A DNA stretch of 64,000 nt from HKST-UBA178 sp965223815 (GTDB lineage: Bacteria; Pseudomonadota; Gammaproteobacteria; Chromatiales; Chromatiaceae), in the NCBI GenBank assembly GCA_965223815.1, contig OZ245019.1, forward strand, positions 4,774,001 to 4,838,000. The letters are read 5' to 3'. The position numbers and the translations under genes were made by a program. A model generated the notes under the pieces. The model did no database searches. It was not told where the DNA came from and saw only the letters and a program-made list of their open reading frames with translations. Each line of letters opens with the position of its first letter. The stretch's first letter is position 1. Shown here piece after piece: positions 51,879-61,080 of this stretch.

Positions 51879-53291
51879 GTGCCCACATCTCTGTTGAATA
51901 TTGACCCCGAGTCGGTCGGGCTTGGTTCATCTCCCTCGGACCGGCACGATGCGGGACGGGCGCAACGCGAAACCGTTCCTCTGGAGGCTCATATCGAGGC
52001 CGCCAGCTCGACCAACCGCGCCGACCCGTTGGTAATCCTGGCAGACCAGGACAAAAGCAGACTCGCTGAACTCATTCCGCTGCGCTACGGCCGCATGAGC
52101 CGAACCCCATTCACTTTTCTGCGTGGTGCCGCTGCGGTCATGGCCAGCGATCTCGCCGCCTGCCCCCGAACAAACCTTCGAGTCGAACTCTGCGGTGATG
52201 CCCACCTGGGCAACTTTAGATGGTACTTCGCACCCAGCCGTGACCTGGTCTTCGATCTCAATGATTTTGACGAGACATTGCCCGGTCCCTTCGAGTGGGA
52301 CGTCAAGCGACTCGCAGCCTCCGTCACAGTATCCGCCCGTGCAAACGGCTTCTCCACCAAAAAGGCCCGCTCAGCTACACGATCCGCGATGACCAACTAC
52401 CGCGAGTACATCACCAAAGCCTCAGAGCTTAGCCCGCTTGACTTGCACTATCACCGCTTCGAATCGGAGACGGTGCTGAAGCGTATAGAGAAGCACGGTA
52501 AGAAGCACCGAAAATGGAAACAAGAAGTACTTGAAAAAGCTACCAGAAAAAACAGCCTGCGTGCCTTCAAAAAGTTGACTGACGTGGTGAATGGCCGGCG
52601 TGTGATCGTTCCCGATCCACCCTTGATCGTACGCTTAAGCGAGGACGTTGCTGAAGCCGAATCGAACGCCATAGGTGAATTTCTGAGTCGCTACCGCGAA
52701 AGCCTCCCGCTGGAGCGGCGAATCCTGCTCGATAGATTCTCACTGGTAGATATTGCCAATAAAGTAGTTGGCGTTGGAAGCGTAGGCACCCGATGTCTGA
52801 TCGTTCTGCTCGAGGCCGGTGACGGTACACCTCTTTTCCTGCAGTTCAAGCAGGCAAGCTCTTCGGTTCTTGAGCCCTATCTGGGCGACACGGCTTTTGA
52901 GGAGGCTGGACAAAGGGTCGTCGAAGGTCAACGCTTAATCCAGGCGACGAGCGATATACTCCTCGGCTGGGCACGATGGCAGGATAGCAATGGGCGAGCA
53001 ATCGACTTCTACTTCCGTCAGCTTTGGGATGGCAAGGGAAAGATTAATATCGAAGAACTCGGACCAAAACGTCTAGCAGCCTATGCGGGACTCTGCGGTC
53101 AGACTCTTGCTTTCGCCCATGCGCGTTCAGGGGACGCTATGATGATCCGCGGATACATCGGTGAGGACAGGGCTTTCGATGACATCATGGTTGAATACGC
53201 CGATCGCTACGCAAATATCACCGAACGAGACCATGCACAGCTCTGCGAGGCTATTGACGATGGGGCTATCACAGCTATATGCGACATTTAA
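51879..53291 (+). CDS. DUF2252 family protein
   Basis: A 470-residue protein of the DUF2252 family, which has a kinase-like fold. Characteristic blocks: RYGRMSRTPFTFLRGAA (about 69-85), ELCGDAHLGNFRW (about 107-119), VFDLNDFDETLPGPFEWDVK (about 128-147) and FLQFKQASSSVL. The HLxN and DFD motifs parallel the catalytic loop and metal-binding DFG of aminoglycoside-phosphotransferase-like kinases (inference). The substrate is unknown. GTG start behind GAGGAG. It stands alone. Confidence 0.9.
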   Translation: MPTSLLNIDPESVGLGSSPSDRHDAGRAQRETVPLEAHIEAASSTNRADPLVILADQDKSRLAELIPLRYGRMSRTPFTFLRGAAAVMASDLAACPRTNLRVELCGDAHLGNFRWYFAPSRDLVFDLNDFDETLPGPFEWDVKRLAASVTVSARANGFSTKKARSATRSAMTNYREYITKASELSPLDLHYHRFESETVLKRIEKHGKKHRKWKQEVLEKATRKNSLRAFKKLTDVVNGRRVIVPDPPLIVRLSEDVAEAESNAIGEFLSRYRESLPLERRILLDRFSLVDIANKVVGVGSVGTRCLIVLLEAGDGTPLFLQFKQASSSVLEPYLGDTAFEEAGQRVVEGQRLIQATSDILLGWARWQDSNGRAIDFYFRQLWDGKGKINIEELGPKRLAAYAGLCGQTLAFAHARSGDAMMIRGYIGEDRAFDDIMVEYADRYANITERDHAQLCEAIDDGAITAICDI

Positions 53292-53650
53292 ACCACTGCA
53301 CGCCGGGCGAAACTTCCCCCTCGGATCGACGCCAGGCATTAATGATTCTTATCGGCAATTAGCTGAGATTATCGATCCGGCTTCCAACAAGATACCGAAT
53401 GACGATATCCCACTTTGACTCTTTTCCTAAAACCCATATTTGGTCGCGAGCTATTCACTCAGAACAAAAGAGAGGCTAGTATCGTTACATAGGTATTGTC
53501 AATTTGCCGCAGAATTGACCCAGTGAGAATAGTATTAAGCAAGGGCCGATTATTGACAGCCGTTCTGAGAACGGGTCCTGCAAGGTCTAAACCAATCTGT
53601 CGAACGTGGTTGTCTGAACTAATTGAGCAGCGGTTTTGGTGTTGACGTAA
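53292..53650. other. Intergenic region
   Basis: About 360 bp before the ATP-grasp gene; no gene or clear terminator. Confidence 0.45.
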
Positions 53651-54736
53651 ATGGTTAAGGACTACCACTCAAGGTACGAAAAGCTCCAGGCATATATTGA
53701 ATTGATGAAGGCCAAAGCGGCCGAGGGGCATCTGTCTGTCCCAAGGCAAATGCTGGAGATGATTGTTTTGTGGCTGTTTCGCGGCCTCGGTCCGGGATAC
53801 TACTTGTTTGGAAGGTTTTGGCGCAGGGAAATTCCGTTTAGGGAAAAGCTTCGGCATTTGGGAGTGCGCGCCTACCGGCGTGAAGTAAACAAAATAAACC
53901 CCGCCGCCTACCAGAAGCTAACCCAGCATAAGGTGGCGGAAAAGGCGCTACTCTCTCTCTTCGCAATACCTACTCCGAAGTTTATGGGTTTTCTTCACGC
54001 CACTCGCGGCTACAGCCTGGATGGTGGAGTGCTATCTAATGGTAGTGACCTCGACAGATTGCTAGTGTCTGAAAGACCAAGTCGCATATGCATCAAATTT
54101 GTGGAAGGTTGGGGCGGAGCAGGATTCCGGGCCCTGGAGGTATCTTATACCACCGGTCAACCTGAGCTCCTTTGTCTCGCGGATGGAAGATCCTGGACGA
54201 GCAAAGAGTTTGCATCCGATGTACTTGAACTAGCATCCAACAATGAAGGCTATATTATCGAGGAGTATCTTGAGCAGCACCATTGGTACTCAAAGATAAA
54301 TCCCAGCAGTGTCAATACCGTTCGGATATATGCACGATTGGAATCGGGGAGTGACGCGAATATCCTCGGCGGCTATCTCCGAGCGGGTAGAAAGGGTGCT
54401 ATAGCCGACAATGCAACACTCGGTGGTGTTTTCTTTCTTATCAATGTTGACCAAGGGGTTCTACGCCGGGGTAGATACAACTGTATAGGCACCGAAGAAT
54501 TCTCCGCTCATCCAGATACCGGGATGATTTTGGAAGGCTGTAAATTGCCTTGCTGGAATGAAATTCTTGCGCTTGTTCCAAAGGTACTCAATGTTTTTCC
54601 CTACACCAACTTCGCGGGACTCGATATCGCAGTCTCTCCTGCAGGTCCTGTACTTATCGAGATGAACTCCGAGCCTGATCGCACAGCCGCGTGCGATATC
54701 GATCTGCCGACTTTGGATATGCTTAGACGCTACTAG
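53651..54736 (+). CDS. Sugar-transfer-associated ATP-grasp family protein
   Basis: A 361-residue ATP-grasp enzyme. Family marks: KFVEGWGGAGFRALEV (ATP-binding Lys and Gly-rich loop, about 148-163), YIIEEYLEQHHWYSKINPSS, NTVRIYARLESG, and the metal-binding end NFAGLDIAVSPAGPVLIEMN. Members are found in surface-polysaccharide and peptide-modification clusters, forming amide bonds using ATP. It converges with the MurL-like gene and is part of a small group of modification enzymes. The substrate is not predictable. Confidence 0.8.
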   Translation: MVKDYHSRYEKLQAYIELMKAKAAEGHLSVPRQMLEMIVLWLFRGLGPGYYLFGRFWRREIPFREKLRHLGVRAYRREVNKINPAAYQKLTQHKVAEKALLSLFAIPTPKFMGFLHATRGYSLDGGVLSNGSDLDRLLVSERPSRICIKFVEGWGGAGFRALEVSYTTGQPELLCLADGRSWTSKEFASDVLELASNNEGYIIEEYLEQHHWYSKINPSSVNTVRIYARLESGSDANILGGYLRAGRKGAIADNATLGGVFFLINVDQGVLRRGRYNCIGTEEFSAHPDTGMILEGCKLPCWNEILALVPKVLNVFPYTNFAGLDIAVSPAGPVLIEMNSEPDRTAACDIDLPTLDMLRRY

Positions 54737-54793
54737 TCCAGGAGAGATGGAGAGGGAAGAACATGGAATCGATCCAGTATGCACCAACCCCAA

Positions 54794-56233
54794 TCATTGC
54801 GATTGGGAAATTTCGGGCCAATTCTGAGTGGTCTTTTCGAGGAGTGAGCGCGAGACTTCCTGTAATGGTCTCACCAATGATGCGGGAACGTTGTGTGGCA
54901 CTAGGAATTTCGACATGGAGTTCTTATAAGCAACAGCTTCAAGTAACTCTCCGCAAGCTTGCTCCAGCTTGCTTCGTCGTGGCTCTTCAGTAAAATCCAT
55001 ATCAGGGGACTTTTGCAGGCAGTAGTATAGTGCCAGCTGACATTCCTCTTTGGTTCCCACACACTCCCAAGGCTTAATAGAGGCTGTCGCCAGCTCTATC
55101 ATATAGCGCCTTATGGTGGGAATATCGAATAGCTGCCTCCCGAAAATCCGGACAAGCTCCTGCCGAGTTAAGAACGGATATAGCGCCATATAGATAAAGG
55201 CACACTTGTGGCAATTATTGCACCATTTGTCCGTGCCCATTGCCACATTACAACTAAAAAATACATCGAAATACTGGGGATAATGACTTAGCATCTCCGC
55301 CAATCTGAGATCGCTAAATGGGCGGGCGATGCTAAACATTTTCGCTTTTTCTAGTACAGATTTTTCTACAAAAGTATTGAAGAAATCTTCGAAAGCAAAA
55401 GACTTTGCGTATTGATGATTTACCGGGATCCCCTTGAATACTAAGTTGGGTTCCTCAGAGGAATGCTCCGAACCGGTAACGATGTACCTAAATCGTTTCA
55501 AGTAACCGATAATCAAACTAGCTGCCGCGATAGTATACATATAGGGTTGTACTCCCCATGGGTAGGCGGCATCTTTGGTTACCAATTTACTCATGGAAAA
55601 CCGAAAAGAGTATTGTTCCAATACGCCAGAGCGTTCGATGACGCGACGGCGCGTTGCGTTGGGAAATGCACTCACCCAAGCATAAGGCATTTCTACCCCC
55701 CTCAGCAGCTCGGCAGAAACACAGGAGTCTTTTCCTCCACCATTCAGCATTAGCGCGTTTTCTTCTAAATCGGTAACGGGTACCGGTGTGAGAGGTATTG
55801 TTCCGGTGGATCTCACTTTTACCCGCCTGCTGGGATCCAGGCCAAGTAGAAAACGAAACTCTGCAAGCATTCCCAGTAGTTGTGCTTCCTGCAATTCAAT
55901 ATCTTGCTGATCCAGTTTGGCACACTCGCAACAGACAACGGCGAAGTCTCCCAAAAGAAAATGGGCAGCGGCAAATGACAAGCCAAGATTTACGAATAGG
56001 GGATGATGATCTTTGCGGTTCAATATCCCGAGAGTCTCCACGGGTAGATCAAAGCTGACAACACTCTCATATCGGACTCCACTGACACGGTAGAAAAATA
56101 CAATATCCGGAAATCTCAGTTCATAGTTTTCAAATACGAGTTCTCTGTTTCGTGGTAGGGGATCCTTAAAAAGATTTCGAATTTTCTTCAAAGGACGCTT
56201 CAAGGCTGATACTCGAGTGCTGTTCATTGACAT
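54794..56233 (-). CDS. PP-loop protein related to MurL-type epimerases
   Basis: A 479-residue protein with LMLNGGGKDSCVSAELL (adenine-nucleotide alpha-hydrolase PP-loop, about 160-176), SEHSSEEPNLVF and VNHQYAKSFAFE (about 285-296), and a C-terminal CNNCHKCAFIYM cysteine motif. The same order is seen in MurL, which epimerises the Glu of UDP-MurNAc-L-Ala-L-Glu using ATP. It could instead act on another peptide or amino acid. No cell-wall genes are nearby, so a secondary role is likely. It points toward the ATP-grasp gene. Confidence 0.6.
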   Translation of the reverse strand: MSMNSTRVSALKRPLKKIRNLFKDPLPRNRELVFENYELRFPDIVFFYRVSGVRYESVVSFDLPVETLGILNRKDHHPLFVNLGLSFAAAHFLLGDFAVVCCECAKLDQQDIELQEAQLLGMLAEFRFLLGLDPSRRVKVRSTGTIPLTPVPVTDLEENALMLNGGGKDSCVSAELLRGVEMPYAWVSAFPNATRRRVIERSGVLEQYSFRFSMSKLVTKDAAYPWGVQPYMYTIAAASLIIGYLKRFRYIVTGSEHSSEEPNLVFKGIPVNHQYAKSFAFEDFFNTFVEKSVLEKAKMFSIARPFSDLRLAEMLSHYPQYFDVFFSCNVAMGTDKWCNNCHKCAFIYMALYPFLTRQELVRIFGRQLFDIPTIRRYMIELATASIKPWECVGTKEECQLALYYCLQKSPDMDFTEEPRRSKLEQACGELLEAVAYKNSMSKFLVPHNVPASLVRPLQEVSRSLLEKTTQNWPEISQSQ

Positions 56234-56616
56234 AATTGGCCCGCGAAGCTGTATAGGTTATTACCCGGGTGTATCACTCTGAAAACAAAAAATGGTGCAT
56301 TGGTAGAGAGAAAGAACCTTGTTCATTGCCTTCTGCCGATAGCAAGTGGAGTGCTGAAAGTATCCCTGGATAACTCGATACTCCGGCAAAAATTGTAAAC
56401 AGAGGAAAGGATGTGGAACAAGTATTTACGCATCAGGTAGTAGAAGAGTAGTCTGCGTCCGCAATTTCGCCCAACTTGGCGATTGCGACAGGCAATTGAA
56501 CCTAAATCGGAGTGCTTTATCCCCCGGCTTCATCATATACTAACGGCTTAAGTTCTCGTGTGGGTAATACCCATAATAGATGTTCACAGTTACGCAGCCA
56601 GCGTTCTAGATGCAAT
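56234..56616. other. Divergent intergenic region
   Basis: About 380 bp between the divergent MurL-like and formyltransferase-like genes, presumably holding both promoters; no boxes are clear enough to call. Confidence 0.45.
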
Positions 56617-57597
56617 ATGGACAGAATCGTCATATTCACCAACAGTACCGACTGGGGTGAGCATATACTCGTACACAGTACCCTGAAAGCACTCGGCTCC
56701 AGAAATGATATGCGTCTCGTGGGAATATGCCTCCCAAGGGGTGCCAATTATCGTCGGATAGCTTATAAATATTGGTTAGATAAAATTACTCGCCTGGTTA
56801 AGAGAGTAGTTTCCCCCAGCGCCAAAACCAAACCTGAAGTACCCCGACCGATTAATTTTGAGCTCGTGGCGAAACAACAAAATATCAAGATTCTCATTCC
56901 TCCCAAAGAAAATATAAACGATCCGAGCTTTATCGAACAACTCGACAAGGAACTACAGCCAACCATCGTGTTGTCGTTTTTTTGCCTGCAGAAATTTGGA
57001 GCAAATCTACTGTCCATATTCGACTATGCTGTCAATTACCACAATGCTTTACTTCCCAGTTACAAGGGACTCAAGGCCACTGCGTGGTCTGTGTATCATG
57101 GAGAGCCAGAGACTGGTTATACTTTCCATAAAATGGATGAACAGCTTGATGAAGGGAATATACTTCTTCAGGAAGCCATTCCCGTTGGAGAAAATGACAA
57201 TACGGCCGACCTGGATCTGCAAAAAGTAAATCGAGCCGCTGATAAGTTGCCCACACTGCTTCAGTTAGCAAGAGATCGTTCTAAAGGCTGGGCTCAGAGA
57301 GGTGAGGGAAATTACTTTTCCCGTAAGGCCTATCGGGAGATTGTAAGAATATCAGACCCCGACTCGATTTCCCGTGATGAACTATTTCGCCGTTTAAGAG
57401 CCTTTTTGTGCTTGGAAATATACATTGGTGGACATTGGCACAGTGTGACCAGAGTCAAAAGCCTGGCGAGCAATGACGGGTTCCGGGGTGCGTATTGCTT
57501 TCGCACCTCCGATGGGTTTGTACTGAAGGCAACACATTTTGATTTTCTACCTCACTCCCTATACCGAATGAGAAAAGTCGTTCGACGGATTTTTTAG
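56617..57597 (+). CDS. Formyltransferase-family protein
   Basis: A 326-residue protein with the 10-formyltetrahydrofolate-dependent formyltransferase core. The Asn-x-His catalytic pair is in VNYHNALLPSYKG (about 151-163) and the catalytic Asp in HKMDEQLDEGNIL (about 184-196). A C-terminal domain resembling the Met-tRNA formyltransferase barrel (IYIGGHWHSV…GFVLKATHFD) follows. It is probably not the housekeeping fmt, because def and rsm genes are absent; sugar-amine or peptide formylation is likely. I placed the start at MDRIVIFT. Confidence 0.75.
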   Translation: MDRIVIFTNSTDWGEHILVHSTLKALGSRNDMRLVGICLPRGANYRRIAYKYWLDKITRLVKRVVSPSAKTKPEVPRPINFELVAKQQNIKILIPPKENINDPSFIEQLDKELQPTIVLSFFCLQKFGANLLSIFDYAVNYHNALLPSYKGLKATAWSVYHGEPETGYTFHKMDEQLDEGNILLQEAIPVGENDNTADLDLQKVNRAADKLPTLLQLARDRSKGWAQRGEGNYFSRKAYREIVRISDPDSISRDELFRRLRAFLCLEIYIGGHWHSVTRVKSLASNDGFRGAYCFRTSDGFVLKATHFDFLPHSLYRMRKVVRRIF

Positions 57598-57754
57598 AAC
57601 GCCAGCTAGCTCAAGGTTCATGCTGTTTTTTGAACCAGGTACAGGATACAAAACGATTGTTCACCACAGATTACAGAAATCCCTACTCTGGAAATACCAG
57701 GTCTCTGGATTAGAGAGAGACTTTTCCGGAGATGCCAATTAGGAGGTCAGGAAC

Positions 57755-58897
57755 GTGAGGAGACTCATTTTTGACGATGAACACAACGTGTTTCGCAGCT
57801 CAATCCGCAAGTTCATCGAGCGGGAGATAAAGCCAAATCACGATCGCTGGGTTGCAGAGGGGGTAGTGCCCAGAGCACTCTGGCAAAAGGCCGGCGCCTG
57901 TGGCTACTTGTGCTTCTCCGCGCCAGAGGAGTTCGGGGGAGGAGGAACAGACGATTTCCGCTACCCAACGATCTTAGCTGAGGAACTCGCTCGGCTTAAC
58001 TGCTCTGGGCCCGGATTCGGAGTTCATAGCAGTATTGTCGCACCCTATATTTTGAAATACGGAAATGAAGATCAGAAAAGACGTTGGGTACCGGCCATGG
58101 CTTCCGGCGAAAAAATCCTCGCTGTCGCCATGACCGAGCCTTCCGCCGGTAGCGACCTTGCTGCGATTCAAACTACCGCGGTTGATAAGGGAAACCACTT
58201 TATTTTAGATGGTCAGAAGACGTTCGTTACCAATGGCATTAATGCTGACTTGATTCTGGTTGCTTGCAAAACCGAACCGGAGAGAAAGCAATGGGGCGTA
58301 TCACTACTCCTTGCAGAGAGGGGAATGGATGGTTTTACCCGTAGCAAACCCCTCTCGAAAATCGGCTGGCGCGCACAAGATACCGCAGAGCTTTTCTTTG
58401 ACAATGTTCGCATACCCAAGGAAAACCTCATTGGAAAACAGGGCCAAGGCTTCTTCCTAATGTCGAAAGAGCTTGAGCAAGAACGGCTTCTTATCGCCGT
58501 CAGTGCCATGAGCGCTTCCCGTGCTGCGCTGGACTGGACTATAGCTTATTGCAAAGAGCGGGAAGCTTTCGGTCAGCCTATTGGGAAGTTTCAAAATACA
58601 CGCTTTCGGTTGGCGGAGATGGAGTCTGAGTTAACTATCGGGCAAGTCTTCATAGATCGCTGCATCATGGAGAGAAATGCTGAAACCCTCACTGCAGCCG
58701 AGACGGCGATAGCCAAGTGGTGGGCAACCGAACTACAGCAGCGCGTCATAAACCAGTGCCTGCAACTGCATGGAGGATATGGGTATATGACTGAGTCTGC
58801 GATCGCGCAAGCCTGGATGGATATGCGCTGGACACCTATCGGCGGCGGAACAAACGAACTGATGAAAGAAGTAATCGGAAAGAATATGGGTTTCTAA
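57755..58897 (+). CDS. Acyl-CoA dehydrogenase family protein
   Basis: A 380-residue FAD-dependent dehydrogenase of fatty-acyl or amino-acid-derived CoA thioesters (or carrier-protein thioesters). Signature AVAMTEPSAGSDLA (about 126-139), FAD/substrate loop TFVTNGINADL, and QCLQLHGGYGYMTE then GGGTNELMKEVIGKNMG with the position of the catalytic Glu in the terminal motif. GTG start with a strong AGGAGG. It follows the formyltransferase-like gene by 157 bp. Full length; the physiological substrate is unknown. Confidence 0.9.
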   Translation: MRRLIFDDEHNVFRSSIRKFIEREIKPNHDRWVAEGVVPRALWQKAGACGYLCFSAPEEFGGGGTDDFRYPTILAEELARLNCSGPGFGVHSSIVAPYILKYGNEDQKRRWVPAMASGEKILAVAMTEPSAGSDLAAIQTTAVDKGNHFILDGQKTFVTNGINADLILVACKTEPERKQWGVSLLLAERGMDGFTRSKPLSKIGWRAQDTAELFFDNVRIPKENLIGKQGQGFFLMSKELEQERLLIAVSAMSASRAALDWTIAYCKEREAFGQPIGKFQNTRFRLAEMESELTIGQVFIDRCIMERNAETLTAAETAIAKWWATELQQRVINQCLQLHGGYGYMTESAIAQAWMDMRWTPIGGGTNELMKEVIGKNMGF

Positions 58898-59781
58898 AAG
58901 GGGAGGGGGAGGTCGCTTGGTTTTTGCTCCTCGGTTGCTTTTGTTGCTCCATCAGAGGGTGGCAACAGTCGGTCATTTTGGACACATGAATTCATGCACC
59001 CCCGATGACTATGAAATTCGAGTAGCTTGAAATGCCAGATAATGCCATTAGCGGCAACTTCGGTATTTGAATACCAATCGCGATTCCCTATTTCATTAGT
59101 CCTATTTTTGTCAGTGACTTGCGCAAGGGCCAACAGATTACAAGCCGCATAGTCATTCGGCTGGCCACTAAATACCGGGTATGGGTAAGCAAATTTGAGA
59201 TCAGCACCGGAATGCAATGGCATTCGGAGCTTGCCAGTATCGACCAAGAGGATGCGCGTCTCGGTAAACCCACAACTGTCAGTGCCCAAAAACGGAATGC
59301 GGTTGTTAGACAATTGGACAAAATGACGGAATTTAGAAAGACCAGGATGGACGAGGCCATGCGTTTCCATAACGACATACTGCGCCAAATCGAGAGGTTA
59401 TCAAAGAATTTCAAATAGTTGGCTCTCGGGACCTCCAGACCCAGCATTCTCTCTCCGTACAGTACGGCTTCAATTTATTCCTCACACCAGCGCCGATAAA
59501 TCATTGTCCTTCACAGCTTTCATCTATCGAGACACCGTTCTAACGCATCCAGCACCGTAGACCACCTGTGCCCGTTGAAGAGGACCAGATAGTCTTCGAC
59601 CAACCCACTCCAACCCATACTTAAGAGATTGTTAATTATAATAATTTGGACACCGCGCAGGGTGTCCGGCAATTACTTTCCAAAAATGTGATTCTTGCAC
59701 GTCAAAAACAACCCAATCCAGCCGCTCCCCTTAGTAACATAAGCCGTACGCTCCTGGTTTTCGCAACTTTAGGTGCCCGCT
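58898..59781. other. Gene-poor interval with competing small frames
   Basis: Three frames overlap at 58894-59447: minus 164 and 119 codons, and plus 99 codons (59119-59418, TTG start, ending in a coiled-coil-like KTRMDEAMRFHNDILRQIER). The plus frame has the more protein-like composition but no ribosome-binding site or family. I do not call any as a gene. The rest is empty. Confidence 0.35.
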
Positions 59782-60192
59782 ATGAACGAGAATACGACTC
59801 GGTTTTTGCAGCAAGTAATCTTGGCACTATGCGTAATCATTTTTGTACTGTTGTCCGCACACCGCGCATACCTGGGGATAACCGAGTTGGAGGGCCCACT
59901 CGGCAATCAGATTGCGGGCCTACTGTACCTGGGCTTCGCCTATGCACTGCTGGAACAGTACCGATGGGCACTGTGGCTGTTAAGGGCGGTCTGCATTATC
60001 TCGGTTTTTCTGCTGCCCCTGGGCCTGATTGGTTTGATCTTCGCGGGCGAATATCTGAATGTAGGCGCGAACTTCCCTGCTATGCACAAGATACTCATAG
60101 TGATCATCCCCCTCGAGGCTTTCGCTCTCTGCGGGGCATTGCTTATCAACCCCAAGACGATGTCTCACGGCCAGGTTTCCATTGATACATGA
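59782..60192 (+). CDS. Small membrane protein
   Basis: A 136-residue integral membrane protein with four hydrophobic helices (about 10-27, 43-57, 63-88 and 104-122). I use the ATG at 59782; a GTG three codons earlier is possible. No known family and no obvious partner genes. Confidence 0.6.
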   Translation: MNENTTRFLQQVILALCVIIFVLLSAHRAYLGITELEGPLGNQIAGLLYLGFAYALLEQYRWALWLLRAVCIISVFLLPLGLIGLIFAGEYLNVGANFPAMHKILIVIIPLEAFALCGALLINPKTMSHGQVSIDT

Positions 60193-60429
60193 TCAGTTGA
60201 CACATGGAGTAATGCAGTGAGCGTCAATCGCTACTGCTCCCTGCAGAGCGCAGTTTTTCCAGGACCAACAACCTACCTTCCTATGAGTTCCGAAGCCGGG
60301 AAAAACCATGGCCTTTGAGAACTTAACGCGTCAGTCTATCCGATGAATCCGATCGAATCCCCGGCAAAGTCGAGACCTTGCCGGGGGTATACAGCCTTTG
60401 ATTCTGAGCCTTGCCTGAAGTGTCAGAAA

Positions 60430-60640
60430 GACAAAGTTGAGGCACCCTCGGCAACCACGCCCAGCATCCTCAACTTTCTCGGCCGCCCCGATGAGGCTAT
60501 TGAATACGCCCGCTACGCGGTCCGCCTGACACCGGTTTACCCAGCCGCGTTTCACGCTGGGAGAATTCGCTCTGACGCAACCCTACCGCGACCCGCGAAA
60601 TCTCGAGCGGTTGATTAATCGCCCGCGCCAGGCTGGCCTG
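60430..60640 (+). pseudogene. C-terminal remnant of a TPR-type adenylate cyclase-like protein
   Basis: The fragment NFLGRPDEAIEYARYAVRLT followed by PVYPAAFH is a tetratricopeptide repeat. After a frameshift near 60560, ALTQPYRDPRNLERLINRPR then QAGLPS matches the usual C-terminal end of class III cyclase-TPR proteins. The cyclase domain is absent. Confidence 0.45.
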
Positions 60641-61080
60641 CCCTCCCGAATACGCCGCGCCGGGCTAGTTGCACGGTTCAGACGTTGTTCCTTATCTCAT
60701 CCGCAATGGAGGTATCGATATTCCTCACCAGAAAAGGGATATCCTGAACTACACTACTGGGTAATCACCGATAAAACGTACACCACTTGGGTAGTGAGAA
60801 CCGTCCCTGGGTCGGTTAACTTGCCGAAAACATCGTGGCTACCAAGAACAGTTGCCGAGAGTTCTCTATCCCAAATTTCGACAATAGCAATGAATTCAGA
60901 ATACTCGCGATAGTCAGGCAAAGAGATTGGTAACGTCGGCACACTGGTTAGTAGTTCTTAAGGCTTAGAGGGATATCTTGTCCCGTCGGGAAGCTCGCGA
61001 TGAGTTTGGCGTGCTAGTTGGCTACTCCAGCCGTCGCGAAAAACGGCACTTGGGTCAGCGGTTATCTTACGGAGGCCGGG

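Noticed and set aside
61018..61080. A longer start for the sigma-54 activator.
   Set aside because: The ATG at 61081 has GGAGG at proper spacing, while the upstream codon has none.
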